A DNA stretch of 64,000 nt from JACQZU01 sp041908165 (GTDB lineage: Bacteria; Acidobacteriota; Holophagae; Holophagales; Holophagaceae), in NCBI GenBank assembly GCA_041908165.1, contig JAYRFV010000065.1:62001-126000 (forward strand), read 5' to 3'. The notes below the pieces were generated by a model. It ran no database searches, had not been told where the DNA came from, and worked only from the letters and a program-made list of their open reading frames with translations. Shown here piece by piece: positions 1-7,560 of the stretch (the stretch's first letter is position 1; every line of letters begins with the position of its first letter). The translations under genes were made by a program, and so were the position numbers.

Positions 1-646
1 CGGCCGCGAGCGCCTCGGGACTGGACAGGCCGAATCCCACTGCCAGGGGGCGGTCTCCCAGGCGTCGAAGCTCGGCCATGCGGGACTGAACTGGGGTCAG
101 GTCCGTAGCTGACCCGGCGCCAGTCACGCCCAGGCGCGCCACCACGTAGGCGAAGCGCTGGGCGAAGGGAGCCTTAGGGCCTGGATCCGGCCGGGCCGCG
201 AGCAGGGCCGCAGCCCGTTCCGGCGTGGTGGTCGGGGCCAGCAGCGGGACCATCGGGAAGCCGGCCTGCCGCAACCGGGCCTCGAATTCGGGTTCCTCAC
301 CGTCCGGAAGGTCCACCACCAGGAGGGCCTTCACCGGCGTGCGCGGCAGCAGCTCGAGCAGGACCTCGGCCCCGACCTGCAACAGGGGATTCACGTAGGT
401 GAACAGCACAATATCAGGGCTTGCAGTGATTCCAGTGATGGTCTCCAGGACCTTCATGGGGGTCGCGCCCCCGGCGATGGCGCGCTGGGCGGCGGCCTGC
501 AGGACCGGACCATCGGCGATGGGATCGCTGTGCGGCAGGCCCAGTTCGAGACAGTCGAGGCCCAGCGACCGGGCCTCCGCCAGCAGCCCCGGCAGGGCCT
601 CCAGGGAAGGATCGCCGGCCATGATGAACGGCAGGATCGGGTTCAT
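1..646 (-). CDS. trpA: Tryptophan synthase alpha chain, C-terminus outside window
   Basis: TrpA cleaves indole-3-glycerol phosphate to indole and glyceraldehyde 3-phosphate and channels the indole to TrpB. The protein begins MNPILPFIMAGDPS. It carries the family signature ELGLPHSDPIADGP at residues 34-47, with Glu34 and Asp45 in the positions of the catalytic Glu and Asp; His replaces the usual Phe in the signature. TYVNPLL and VVDLP follow, as expected for strands of the TIM barrel. About 215 of the usual 260-270 residues are present; the 3' end lies beyond base 1. The ATG overlaps the trpB stop as ATGA, which fixes the start and implies translational coupling. Last gene of the trp operon visible here. 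Confidence 0.97.
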   Translation of the reverse strand, partial: MNPILPFIMAGDPSLEALPGLLAEARSLGLDCLELGLPHSDPIADGPVLQAAAQRAIAGGATPMKVLETITGITASPDIVLFTYVNPLLQVGAEVLLELLPRTPVKALLVVDLPDGEEPEFEARLRQAGFPMVPLLAPTTTPERAAALLAARPDPGPKAPFAQRFAYVVARLGVTGAGSATDLTPVQSRMAELRRLGDRPLAVGFGLSSPEALAA

Positions 647-1821
647 AGGCCCAGCCTCCCCTGGTAGGTCGATAGGTCCTTGTCGCCCCGGCCGCTCAGG
701 CCCACCAGCACCGTGCGCACACCTTCCCCGGCGAGGGCGGCGAGGGCGGCCAGGCCGTGGCTGCTCTCCAGGGCGGGCAGGATGCCCTCCAGCCGGCAGA
801 GCTGCTGCGCCGCGGCCAGGGCCGCCTCGTCCGAGGCGCGGCGGATCTCGACCCGCCCATCGAGCGCCAGGGCCGCCAGTTCCGGGCCCAGCGCAGGGTA
901 GTCCAGGCCGGCGCTGATGCTCGCCGTCTCCGCCGTGTGCCCGTGCTCGTCCTGCAGCACCAGGGTCCGGCAGCCGTGCAGCACCCCCAGGCGGCCGCCG
1001 TCCAGGCGGGCGGCGTGCTCGCCCAGGGCCGACCCGTGGCCCCCCGCCTCTACCGCCAGCCGCCGGCAGGGGTCGTCCAGGAACGGCCGCAGCAGGCCCA
1101 GTCCGTTGCTGCCGCCGCCGGCACAGGCGACCACCGCCTCGGGCAGCGCGCCGTGGCAGGCCAGCACCTGGTCGCGGGCCTCCTCGCCGATGACGGTCTG
1201 GAAGCTCCGCACCAGGGTCGGGAAGGGATGCGGCCCCAGTGCGCTCCCGAGGACGTAGTGGGCGCGGTCGCAGCGCCCGGCCCAGGCGCGCAGGGCCTCG
1301 TTGACCGCCTCCTTGAGGGTGCCCTGCCCCGCGGCCACCGGCACCACCTCCGCGCCGAACAGGCGCATCCGCGCCACGTTGGGCGCCTGCCGGGCCATGT
1401 CCACCACGCCCATGTAGACCGTGCAGGCCAGCCCCAGGCGGGCGCAGGCCGCGGCCGTGGCGACCCCGTGCTGGCCGGCGCCGGTCTCGGCGATCACTTC
1501 GGCCTTGCCCATCCGCCGCGCCAGCAGGCACTGGCCAAGGGCGTTGTTGATCTTGTGGGCGCCGGTGTGGGCGAGGTCCTCGCGCTTCAGCCAGAGCCGC
1601 TCCAGGCCGAGTGTCCGGGCCAGCCGCGGGGCCTCCGTGAGGGCCGTGGGCCGGCCGACGAAGCTGCCGAGTTCGGCGGCCAGGTCCGCCTGGAACCGTG
1701 GATCCTCCAGCGCCGCCCGGAACGCCGCCTCCAGGTCCAGCAGCGGCTGCATCAGCGTCTCCGGGGCGTAGCATCCGCCCAGGCCCTGCCTGCCGAAGCG
1801 TTGCGCGAGCTCAAAGGGCAT
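643..1821 (-). CDS. trpB: Tryptophan synthase beta chain
   Basis: TrpB condenses indole with serine in a PLP-dependent reaction. The sequence shows the PLP lysine in HTGAHKINNA (Lys90) and the phosphate-binding loop GGGSNGLG. The length of 392 residues is typical. A longer open frame runs upstream to 1881, but the start at 1821 (MPFELAQRFG) was chosen because it is preceded by AGGAGG at good spacing and because the upstream extension lies over trpF. The start overlaps the trpF end by 11 bases, and the stop overlaps the trpA start by 4, so the F-B-A block is probably translationally coupled. Confidence 0.98.
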   Translation of the reverse strand: MPFELAQRFGRQGLGGCYAPETLMQPLLDLEAAFRAALEDPRFQADLAAELGSFVGRPTALTEAPRLARTLGLERLWLKREDLAHTGAHKINNALGQCLLARRMGKAEVIAETGAGQHGVATAAACARLGLACTVYMGVVDMARQAPNVARMRLFGAEVVPVAAGQGTLKEAVNEALRAWAGRCDRAHYVLGSALGPHPFPTLVRSFQTVIGEEARDQVLACHGALPEAVVACAGGGSNGLGLLRPFLDDPCRRLAVEAGGHGSALGEHAARLDGGRLGVLHGCRTLVLQDEHGHTAETASISAGLDYPALGPELAALALDGRVEIRRASDEAALAAAQQLCRLEGILPALESSHGLAALAALAGEGVRTVLVGLSGRGDKDLSTYQGRLGL

Positions 1822-2449
1822 GGATTCCTCCTGGTTCCAGGTCCCGGGCCGCGGCCAGGTAGGCCCGGACCTTCGTTTCATCCTTCAGCCCGGGGGCGCG
1901 CTCCAGGCGGCTCGCGGCATCGAAGCCCCGGAGGTACGCGCGTGCCGAGGCCGGCAGGGCCGCGATCCGGTCCGCCAGGTTGCCGCCGTCCAGGCCGCCG
2001 GCGAGCAGGTAGTGCCCCGGGGGCGGATGCGCCAGCGGGTTTGCCAGGCCCGAGCCGCCCTCCAGTCCGGTGTTCGCAGGGCCCGGCTCCCACAGGTAGA
2101 GGCAGCCCTCCAGCGGCTCCTGGCCGGGCTGGTCGAGCCAGGGCAGCAGCACCTCGAAGCCCGCGCGCTGCAACGCCGCGGCCACCTGCGCCCGCCGCCG
2201 GCCGTGCGGCTGGATGCGTCGGAGGCCGGCGCGGTCCGCGGTTCGCGCCAGGTCGGCCGGATCGTCCGCCACCATCACCAGCACCGCCCGCTCGCGCACC
2301 GCCGCCACCGCTCCCACCAGGTCGGCGCAGTGGCGCGGGCTCGGGGGATGCACCACGAAGCCCAGCAGGTCGGCGCCGGCGGCCGCCGCGAAGGCGGCGT
2401 CGACGGCGCTGGTCAGGCCGCAGACCTTGACCAGCAGGGCCGGGTTCAC
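1811..2449 (-). CDS. trpF: Phosphoribosylanthranilate isomerase
   Basis: TrpF performs the Amadori isomerisation of phosphoribosylanthranilate. Seen: KVCGLTS near the N-terminus (family KICGLT, with the catalytic Cys), GFVVHPPSPRH (family GFxFxPxSPR), and a C-terminal GGLDGGNLADR phosphate-binding segment. It is 212 residues, a usual size. The start is GTG, inferred from a GTGA overlap with the trpC stop at 2446-2448 and from homology beginning at once with the first beta strand. It is a separate gene, not fused to trpC as in Escherichia coli. Confidence 0.95.
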   Translation of the reverse strand: MNPALLVKVCGLTSAVDAAFAAAAGADLLGFVVHPPSPRHCADLVGAVAAVRERAVLVMVADDPADLARTADRAGLRRIQPHGRRRAQVAAALQRAGFEVLLPWLDQPGQEPLEGCLYLWEPGPANTGLEGGSGLANPLAHPPPGHYLLAGGLDGGNLADRIAALPASARAYLRGFDAASRLERAPGLKDETKVRAYLAAARDLEPGGIHAL

Positions 2450-3258
2450 GACCCGGTCCTCGCCGCGGCGATGCGCCTGAGGAAGCCGGCCGGGTCGGCG
2501 CTGCGCATCAGCGCCTCGCCGATCAGCACCGCATCGAAGCCGGCCTCGAAGGAGGCGGCCGCGTCGCCGGGGGCGGCGAGACCGGATTCGCGCACCAGCA
2601 CGGCGTCGGGGAAGGCCTCCCGGAGCGCGTCCGAGCCGGGGCTGCCGAGGGTGAAGGTGGCCAGGTCGCGGGCATTGATGCCGACCACCCGGGCCTGGGC
2701 GGCCTGGGCGAAGGGGACCTCGGTGAGGTCGTGCAGTTCCACCAGCGGCTCCAGTCCGAGGTCGCGCACCGCCTCGGCGAACCCGGCGGTGTGGCCGCGC
2801 AGCACGCGGGCGATCAGCAGCACCGCGGCGGCGCCGCAGGCGGCCGCCTCCTGCACCTGGGCGGCGGAGATCACGAAGCCCTTGTAGAGGCAGGGCGGGC
2901 CGAGGGCGGCGGCGCGGCGCAGGTCCGCCGCCGAGCCGAGGAAGTGTGCCGGTTCCACCAGGATGGAGAAGGCGGCGGCGCCACCCTCCTGGTAGGCCCG
3001 CAGCCGCTCCAGCAGCGGCGTCCCGGCCGCGAAAGGCCCCAGCGAAGGCGATCCCTGCTTGTATTCCGCGATCACGGCACGGCCGGCGGCGGCACGCAGG
3101 GCGGCCTCGAAGCGGCCGGTCGCCGGCCGCACGGCGGGCGGGGGCGGCGGGACGAAGCCGTCGAGCCGGCCCAGCTCGCTGCGCAGCACCCGCTGCAGGT
3201 GGGAGGCCGGAGGCAGGCCGGCGGCCTCCACCAGGGCGTGGGGGTCGGGCAGGCTCAT
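2446..3258 (-). CDS. trpC: Indole-3-glycerol phosphate synthase
   Basis: TrpC closes the indole ring from carboxyphenylamino-deoxyribulose phosphate. It is a 270-residue TIM barrel with AEYKQGSPSLG (family IKxxSPSxG), LYKGFVIS (family LCKDFI), VELHDLTEV, GINARDL and RESGL motifs, so catalytic Lys and Glu positions are retained. The first motif reads QGSPS rather than the commoner RASPS, a mild divergence. The ATG overlaps the trpD stop as ATGA and the stop overlaps the trpF GTG, placing it within the coupled chain. Confidence 0.96.
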   Translation of the reverse strand: MSLPDPHALVEAAGLPPASHLQRVLRSELGRLDGFVPPPPPAVRPATGRFEAALRAAAGRAVIAEYKQGSPSLGPFAAGTPLLERLRAYQEGGAAAFSILVEPAHFLGSAADLRRAAALGPPCLYKGFVISAAQVQEAAACGAAAVLLIARVLRGHTAGFAEAVRDLGLEPLVELHDLTEVPFAQAAQARVVGINARDLATFTLGSPGSDALREAFPDAVLVRESGLAAPGDAAASFEAGFDAVLIGEALMRSADPAGFLRRIAAARTGS

Positions 3259-4298
3259 TCGGCGGTCTCCAGCAGGTGCGGCAGGGGCAGCGGGAAGCCG
3301 CGCTCCAGGCCGGCGCGCACCTCCAGGAGCCGGGCGGGGAGCTGGTCCAGCTCCTGGCCGTGGTGCAGCAGCAGCCCGAGTCCGGTCTGCAGGGCGACGG
3401 CGTCGGCCACCGCCGGCCGGAAATCGGCGGAGGCGGCGCCGGCGTGGAGGCCCAGCGCCACCCGCAGGGCCTCGGCGCGGTCGCCCACCGCCAGCGCCTC
3501 TCGAGGCGGGACGACCAGGCCGAGATCGCGCGGAACCAGCACCTGCACCGGCAGCACCCGGACACCGCGCACCTCCAGCACCCGGGTGGGGCCTTCGATG
3601 GAGGGCTCGTCCATGCCGGCCCCCTCGGCGTCCTTGCCGTGCACCACGAAGGCGCGCTGCACGCCGCGGGTGGCCAGGGCCTCGGCCATCGGCGCCAGCA
3701 GGTCCTCGCGAGCCACGCCGAGCACCATGTAGGCCGGATGGCCGGGGTTCAGCAGCGGCCCAAGCAGGTTGAAGATGGTCGGGATGCCGAGCCGCCGGCG
3801 GATCTCCCGCAGCCTGCCCAGCAGGGGATGGTAGGCGGGGGCGAACAGGAACGCGAAGCGGCCCCGGCGCAGGTCGGACTGCAGGGCGGCCGCCGGCCGG
3901 TTGAGGTCGCAGCCCAGCGCCTCGAGCAGGTCGGCGGCGCCGCAGACCCCGGTGGCGGCGCGGTTGCCATGCTTGAGCACCGGAGCGCCGAAGTGCGCCA
4001 GGGCCAGGGCCGAGAGGGTGCTGAGGTTGGCGGTGGAGCGGCCGCCGCGGCTGTCGCCGCCGGTGCCGACCACGTCCACGGTGGAGAGCCCGCTGTCGGG
4101 GAACGGCACCGACACCGCCGCAAGCGCGTCGGCGAAGGCCGCAAGTTCGTGCGCCTCCGGGGTGCGCTGGGCCAGCAGGGCCAGGCAGGCGCCCACCAGC
4201 AGGGCGTCGGTGTCCTGGTCGATGAACATGTCCATCAGTTCCCGGGCGGTGGCGGCCGGCAGGGGGCGGATCGGATTGTGGGTGGTCAGCAGCGTCAT
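3255..4298 (-). CDS. trpD: Anthranilate phosphoribosyltransferase
   Basis: TrpD transfers phosphoribose from PRPP to anthranilate. Signature motifs are GTGGDSRGG (PRPP binding), ANLST, KHGNRAATG and GAADLLEALG. At 347 residues it is typical. An alternative Met six codons upstream (4316) would run into trpG. The ATG at 4298 follows the trpG stop by one base, which is the arrangement expected from the rest of the operon. TrpD is separate from TrpG here, unlike the TrpGD fusion of enterobacteria. Confidence 0.96.
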   Translation of the reverse strand: MTLLTTHNPIRPLPAATARELMDMFIDQDTDALLVGACLALLAQRTPEAHELAAFADALAAVSVPFPDSGLSTVDVVGTGGDSRGGRSTANLSTLSALALAHFGAPVLKHGNRAATGVCGAADLLEALGCDLNRPAAALQSDLRRGRFAFLFAPAYHPLLGRLREIRRRLGIPTIFNLLGPLLNPGHPAYMVLGVAREDLLAPMAEALATRGVQRAFVVHGKDAEGAGMDEPSIEGPTRVLEVRGVRVLPVQVLVPRDLGLVVPPREALAVGDRAEALRVALGLHAGAASADFRPAVADAVALQTGLGLLLHHGQELDQLPARLLEVRAGLERGFPLPLPHLLETAE

Positions 4299-4299
4299 G

Positions 4300-4884
4300 T
4301 CAGGCTCCGCCAGCAAGGGTCCGGGCCAGGCCCAGGAAGTTCCGGATCATCGCCGGGCCGTCGGGGGTGAGGATGCTTTCCGGATGGAACTGCACCGCCC
4401 AGCGCGGCAGGCTCCGGTGACGGAGGGCCATGATCTCGCCGAGCGGGCTGGTCCCGGCGACAACCCAGCAGGCCGGCAGCGATTCCGGTTCGGCGATCAG
4501 GCTGTGGTAACGGCCCACCGGCAGGCCCGCCGGCAGGCCGGCGAACAGGTCCCGGCCATCGTGCTGCAGCGGCGTGGCTTCGCCGTGCAGGGGCTCGCGG
4601 GCGCGGACCACCCGGCCGCCCGAGGCCGCCACCAGCGCCTGCTGGCCCAGGCACACGCCGAGCATCGGCACCGCCCAGTCCGACCCGGCCAGGGCCATGT
4701 GCGCCGGGCTCTCGGTGGGGTGTCCCGGCCCGGGCGACAGCACCACCGCCGCCGGGGCCAGAGCCTTGGCCTCGGCCAGGCCGATGGCGTCGTGGCGCAC
4801 CACCCGCACCTCCGTTCCTAGCGTCTCGAAGGCCTGCACCAGGTTGTAGGTGAAGGAATCCAGGGCATCGATCAGCAGGATCAC
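4300..4884 (-). CDS. trpG: Anthranilate synthase glutamine amidotransferase component
   Basis: TrpG releases ammonia from glutamine for TrpE. The class I amidotransferase triad is visible: Cys in GVCLGQQAL, and His and Glu in QFHPES. The N-terminus ILLIDALDSFTYNLVQ is diagnostic. It is 194 residues long. The preferred start is the GTG at 4884, because the SD-like GAGGAGGT (4891-4898) is about 6 bases upstream and the codon overlaps the trpE stop as GTGA. A GTG two codons earlier sits against the SD. The protein may also serve p-aminobenzoate synthesis; no separate pabA is in view. Confidence 0.96.
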   Translation of the reverse strand: MILLIDALDSFTYNLVQAFETLGTEVRVVRHDAIGLAEAKALAPAAVVLSPGPGHPTESPAHMALAGSDWAVPMLGVCLGQQALVAASGGRVVRAREPLHGEATPLQHDGRDLFAGLPAGLPVGRYHSLIAEPESLPACWVVAGTSPLGEIMALRHRSLPRWAVQFHPESILTPDGPAMIRNFLGLARTLAGGA

Positions 4885-6272
4885 CGGCACACCTCCTCGA
4901 GGTCGACGCCCAGGGCTTCGGCCACCGCGCCCATCTTGGCGAGGGTCTCCTGGTACTCCTTGGCCGGCACCGAGGCGCGGACGATGCCGGCACCCGCCTG
5001 CAGCCAGGCGGCGCCGGCGGCGTAGAGGGCGGTGCGCAGGATCAGCGCGGTGTCGAGGGCGCCGTCGGCACCATAGCGCAGCAGGGCGCCTCCGTAGGGC
5101 CCGCGCAGCTCGCCCTCCATCTCGGCGATGCGCTGGGCGGCGCGGATCTTCGGCGCGCCGCTGACGGTGCCGGCCGGGAATGCGGAGGCCAGCACGTCGA
5201 AGGCGTCCAGGCCCGGCTTGAGCGTGGCCTTGACGGTGGTGGTCAGGTGCAGGACGTGGCTGGTGCGCTGCAGCGCCAGTGGCTGCTCCACCCGCACCCC
5301 GCCGGGCACGGCGATCCGGCCCAGGTCGTTGCGCGCCAGGTCCACCAGCATCTGGTGCTCGGCCAGTTCCTTGGGGTCGCTCCGGAGCGCCTCGAAGCGG
5401 GCGGCGTCCTCCGCCTCGCTGGCGCCGCGCGGCACCGTGCCGGCGATCGGCAGGGTCTCGGCCTCGCCCGCCTGGACCCGCACCAGCATTTCCGGCGAGG
5501 CGCCCACCAGGGCCAGCCCGTCCCACTCCAGCAGGTAGCCGTAGGGGCTCGGGTTGAGCCGGCGCAGCCGCCGGTAGGCCTCCAGCGGGGCCGGCGCGCC
5601 GTCCACCCGGATCCGCTGGCTGGGCACCAGCTGGTAGACGTCGCCGTCGAGGATCCGCTCCTGGGTGCGGCGGACCATGGCCTCGAAGGCCTCCCGGGTG
5701 GTCTGCGCGGTGGCCCGGGGACGCTCCGCTGCGGCCGGGCCCGGGAAATGCGGGTCGCGCAGGAGCGCAGCCCAGGCCGCCAGCCGCTCGAAGCCGGCGA
5801 GCTCGCCTCCGGCCTCCGTCAGCAGCTGCAGTTCCGCCACCTGGTGCAGGTGGTCGAGCACCAGCGCCCCGCGGTAGCTGCGCGCCCACACGCTGGGCAG
5901 GCCCAGGCTGTTGCGCGCCGGCAGCGGCAGGCTGGGCTCCAGGGCGGCCAGGGCCTCGAAGCCCACGTAGCCGGCCAGGCCGGCACCCACCGGCATGGGT
6001 GCGCGTCCGGGGCCGACCTCGCTGGCAGGGTCCAGACGGTCGCCCTGCACCGGCGCCCCCGCCAGCGCCCGCAGCGCCTCCGGCCAGCCGGTCGCGCGCG
6101 GCTCCAGCCGCAGCTCGGCGCCCGGGTCCAGGAGCACGAAGCTGTGCCGGCCGACGCGCTCGCCCAGGTCGCAGGATTCCAGCAGCAGGCTGGCCCCGGC
6201 CTCGCGCAGGGACAGGTAGGCCGACAGCGGCGTGATCAGGTCGGCGGGAAGGCGGTGGCGGAGCAGCAGCAT
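4881..6272 (-). CDS. trpE: Anthranilate synthase component I
   Basis: TrpE makes anthranilate from chorismate with ammonia from TrpG. The N-terminal region has LLLESCD, matching the LLES tryptophan feedback site. The C-terminal chorismate-binding domain shows PIAGTVPRG, DLARNDLGR, FPAGTVSGAPKIRA, RGPYGG and QAGAGIV. The length is 463 residues. The ATG at 6272 lies 31 bases past the end of an intrinsic terminator on the same strand (6303-6333), so expression depends on readthrough of the attenuator described separately. The SD is weak (GAG about 9 bases upstream). Confidence 0.97.
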   Translation of the reverse strand: MLLLRHRLPADLITPLSAYLSLREAGASLLLESCDLGERVGRHSFVLLDPGAELRLEPRATGWPEALRALAGAPVQGDRLDPASEVGPGRAPMPVGAGLAGYVGFEALAALEPSLPLPARNSLGLPSVWARSYRGALVLDHLHQVAELQLLTEAGGELAGFERLAAWAALLRDPHFPGPAAAERPRATAQTTREAFEAMVRRTQERILDGDVYQLVPSQRIRVDGAPAPLEAYRRLRRLNPSPYGYLLEWDGLALVGASPEMLVRVQAGEAETLPIAGTVPRGASEAEDAARFEALRSDPKELAEHQMLVDLARNDLGRIAVPGGVRVEQPLALQRTSHVLHLTTTVKATLKPGLDAFDVLASAFPAGTVSGAPKIRAAQRIAEMEGELRGPYGGALLRYGADGALDTALILRTALYAAGAAWLQAGAGIVRASVPAKEYQETLAKMGAVAEALGVDLEEVCR

Positions 6273-6302
6273 GGGGGACTCGGGTCTGGGATCAGGCGGC
6301 AG

Positions 6303-6333
6303 GAAAGGAAAAGCCCGGCGCTGAGGCCGGGCT
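6303..6333 (-). terminator. Intrinsic terminator upstream of trpE (attenuator hairpin)
   Basis: Perfect 8-bp stem AGCCCGGC/GCCGGGCT with a 6-base loop, followed on the minus strand by a T-rich run TTTTCCTTT. It lies between trpL and trpE rather than at an operon end, which is why it is read as an attenuator. Confidence 0.85.
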
Positions 6334-6414
6334 CGGAAGGGTGTCGGGGTCCGCTAGAGGCGTTCCGCCGCACCGTCCGAGCCCATTCGCCACCCCCAGC
6401 CCTGGGGGGCCCGG
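6303..6414 (-). promoter_or_regulatory. trp ribosome-mediated transcription attenuator
   Basis: Read on the minus strand, four segments can pair alternately. Segment 1 CCGGGCCC (6414-6407) lies just before the Trp codons. Segment 2 GGGCTCGGA (6384-6376) follows them by six bases. Segment 3 TCCGAGCCC (6337-6329) is the exact complement of segment 2 (9 bp). Segment 3 also overlaps the 5' arm AGCCCGGC (6333-6326) of a terminator whose 3' arm is GCCGGGCT (6319-6312), followed by TTTTCCTTT. Segments 1 and 2 pair over 8 bp with one G-U. A ribosome stalled at Trp16/18 would mask segment 1, allow 2:3 and prevent termination; otherwise 3:4 forms. This is inference from pairing; nothing was measured. 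Confidence 0.78.
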
Positions 6415-6443
6415 TGGCGGAGGTTCGCGGCGACGGACGGCAT
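6354..6443 (-). CDS. trpL: trp leader peptide with Trp-Gly-Trp control codons
   Basis: A 29-codon frame runs from ATG 6443 to TAG 6354 and ends GWGWRMGSDGAAERL. Trp16 and Trp18 are TGG codons at 6396-6398 and 6390-6392. A second in-frame ATG at 6452 would add three residues. There is no good SD; if the candidate promoter at 6451-6480 is real, the transcript would begin almost at the ATG and the peptide could be translated leaderless. The call rests on Trp codons just upstream of matching alternative hairpins and a terminator 5' of trpE, the classical attenuator layout. Such peptides are too short for family evidence alone. Confidence 0.75.
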   Translation of the reverse strand: MPSVAANLRHRAPQGWGWRMGSDGAAERL

Positions 6444-6450
6444 GGGATGC

Positions 6451-6480
6451 ATTCAACCCCGGAGGCGGGGCCCCCGTCAA
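6451..6480 (-). promoter_or_regulatory. Candidate sigma-70-type promoter of the trp operon
   Basis: On the minus strand TTGACG (6480-6475) is followed after 18 bases by TTGAAT (6456-6451), four of six matches to TATAAT. The predicted start is at or next to the trpL ATG. Only sequence resemblance supports this; an upstream promoter inside 6456-6600 would overlap the divergent membrane-protein gene. Confidence 0.35.
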
Positions 6481-6555
6481 CCGGAAAGGCGGCCGGGCGC
6501 AAAGGGGACCCGCAGGCTCCGCCGGGTGTGGTTCCATGGAAGTGGAAGACCACGC

Positions 6556-7560
6556 ATGGAAGTCCCTGCACCCCCCGATGAGAACCTCCCCGAGCGTCCA
6601 GCGCGCCTGAGCCTGGACGATCCGCTGGCGCCGCGACGGCCGTGGTCCTTCTGGAGGGAGGCTCTCCCGGGAGGATTCCACTTCTGGGGGCGGCAGTTCA
6701 TCGCCGGATGGCTGCTGTTCCAGGTCCTGACCTCCGCCGTGTGGGCCCTCCACCTGAAGGCCCACGCCGGATTCGGCCTGGGCCACCCCGGCGGCAGCGG
6801 CCTGACCAACCACTGGGGGGAGATGCTCAGCGCCCGCGCCGTCTGGGAGTTGCTGGAGAATGGCGGCCTCAAGAACGACATCCTCGGCACCGCGACGCCG
6901 GTCATCGCCGCCTTCGGCCTCGGCTGGCTGCTCTGGTCGGGCTGGCGCCTCCAGGCGGAGGCCGCCGGCGTACCCGGGCGGGCGGGTCCATGGCTGATGG
7001 GGTTCCTCGATGCGCTGCTCATCGGCACCCTGCCGCTGGCCCTGGCCGCCGCGCCGCTGCTCTGGGGGCTGGGCAGGCTGGCCGAACTGGGCTTCGCCAC
7101 CCTCGGCTGGCTGAACCTGGCCGGCGGCACGGTGCTTCGCGCCGCGGTGGTCTCCGCGCTGCTGCTGCAGTGGTGGCTGTGCCGGCTGAACCGGGCCGCA
7201 AGCCCCTCCGGCGGATGGCGCCTCGGCTCCTGGGAGGCCTACGGCCGCCACCTGGCTGCTTCCTTCCTCGCCTTGTGGCGGCATCCGATCCACTGGGGCA
7301 CCCTCCTGGTCGCCGGTGCGGCGCTGCGGCTCGGGCTCTCCGGACTCGTCCTGGGGCTAGGCTGGCGAATGGGGGGAGGTTCGACCGGCCGGGTCTGGCT
7401 GTTCCTGCTCCTGCAGGCCCTGGCCACCGCCGCCGGCGCCTGGCTGATCGGCTGGTTCCTGCGCCTGACCGGCCTCCACTGGGCCCAGGACCGGAAGGTG
7501 GCCCTGGCCCGCACCGAACTCGAAACCCGCTTCGGGGATTCCCATGCTGCCGCGACCTAG
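6556..7560 (+). CDS. Integral membrane protein of unknown function
   Basis: This 334-residue protein has about six hydrophobic stretches (roughly residues 47-66, 110-127, 147-170, 180-200, 235-262 and 278-303), rich in Trp, Leu and Gly, with a hydrophilic, proline-rich N-terminus. I do not recognise a family. A longer frame starts at 6442, but that lies over the trp leader region; ATG 6556 (MEVPAPPDE) has GGAAG eight bases upstream. It is divergent from the trp operon, and its 3' end overlaps the next gene by 17 bases, so it is probably co-transcribed with the split 5'-nucleotidase. The role is unknown; a permease-like or envelope function is only a guess. Confidence 0.7.
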   Translation: MEVPAPPDENLPERPARLSLDDPLAPRRPWSFWREALPGGFHFWGRQFIAGWLLFQVLTSAVWALHLKAHAGFGLGHPGGSGLTNHWGEMLSARAVWELLENGGLKNDILGTATPVIAAFGLGWLLWSGWRLQAEAAGVPGRAGPWLMGFLDALLIGTLPLALAAAPLLWGLGRLAELGFATLGWLNLAGGTVLRAAVVSALLLQWWLCRLNRAASPSGGWRLGSWEAYGRHLAASFLALWRHPIHWGTLLVAGAALRLGLSGLVLGLGWRMGGGSTGRVWLFLLLQALATAAGAWLIGWFLRLTGLHWAQDRKVALARTELETRFGDSHAAAT

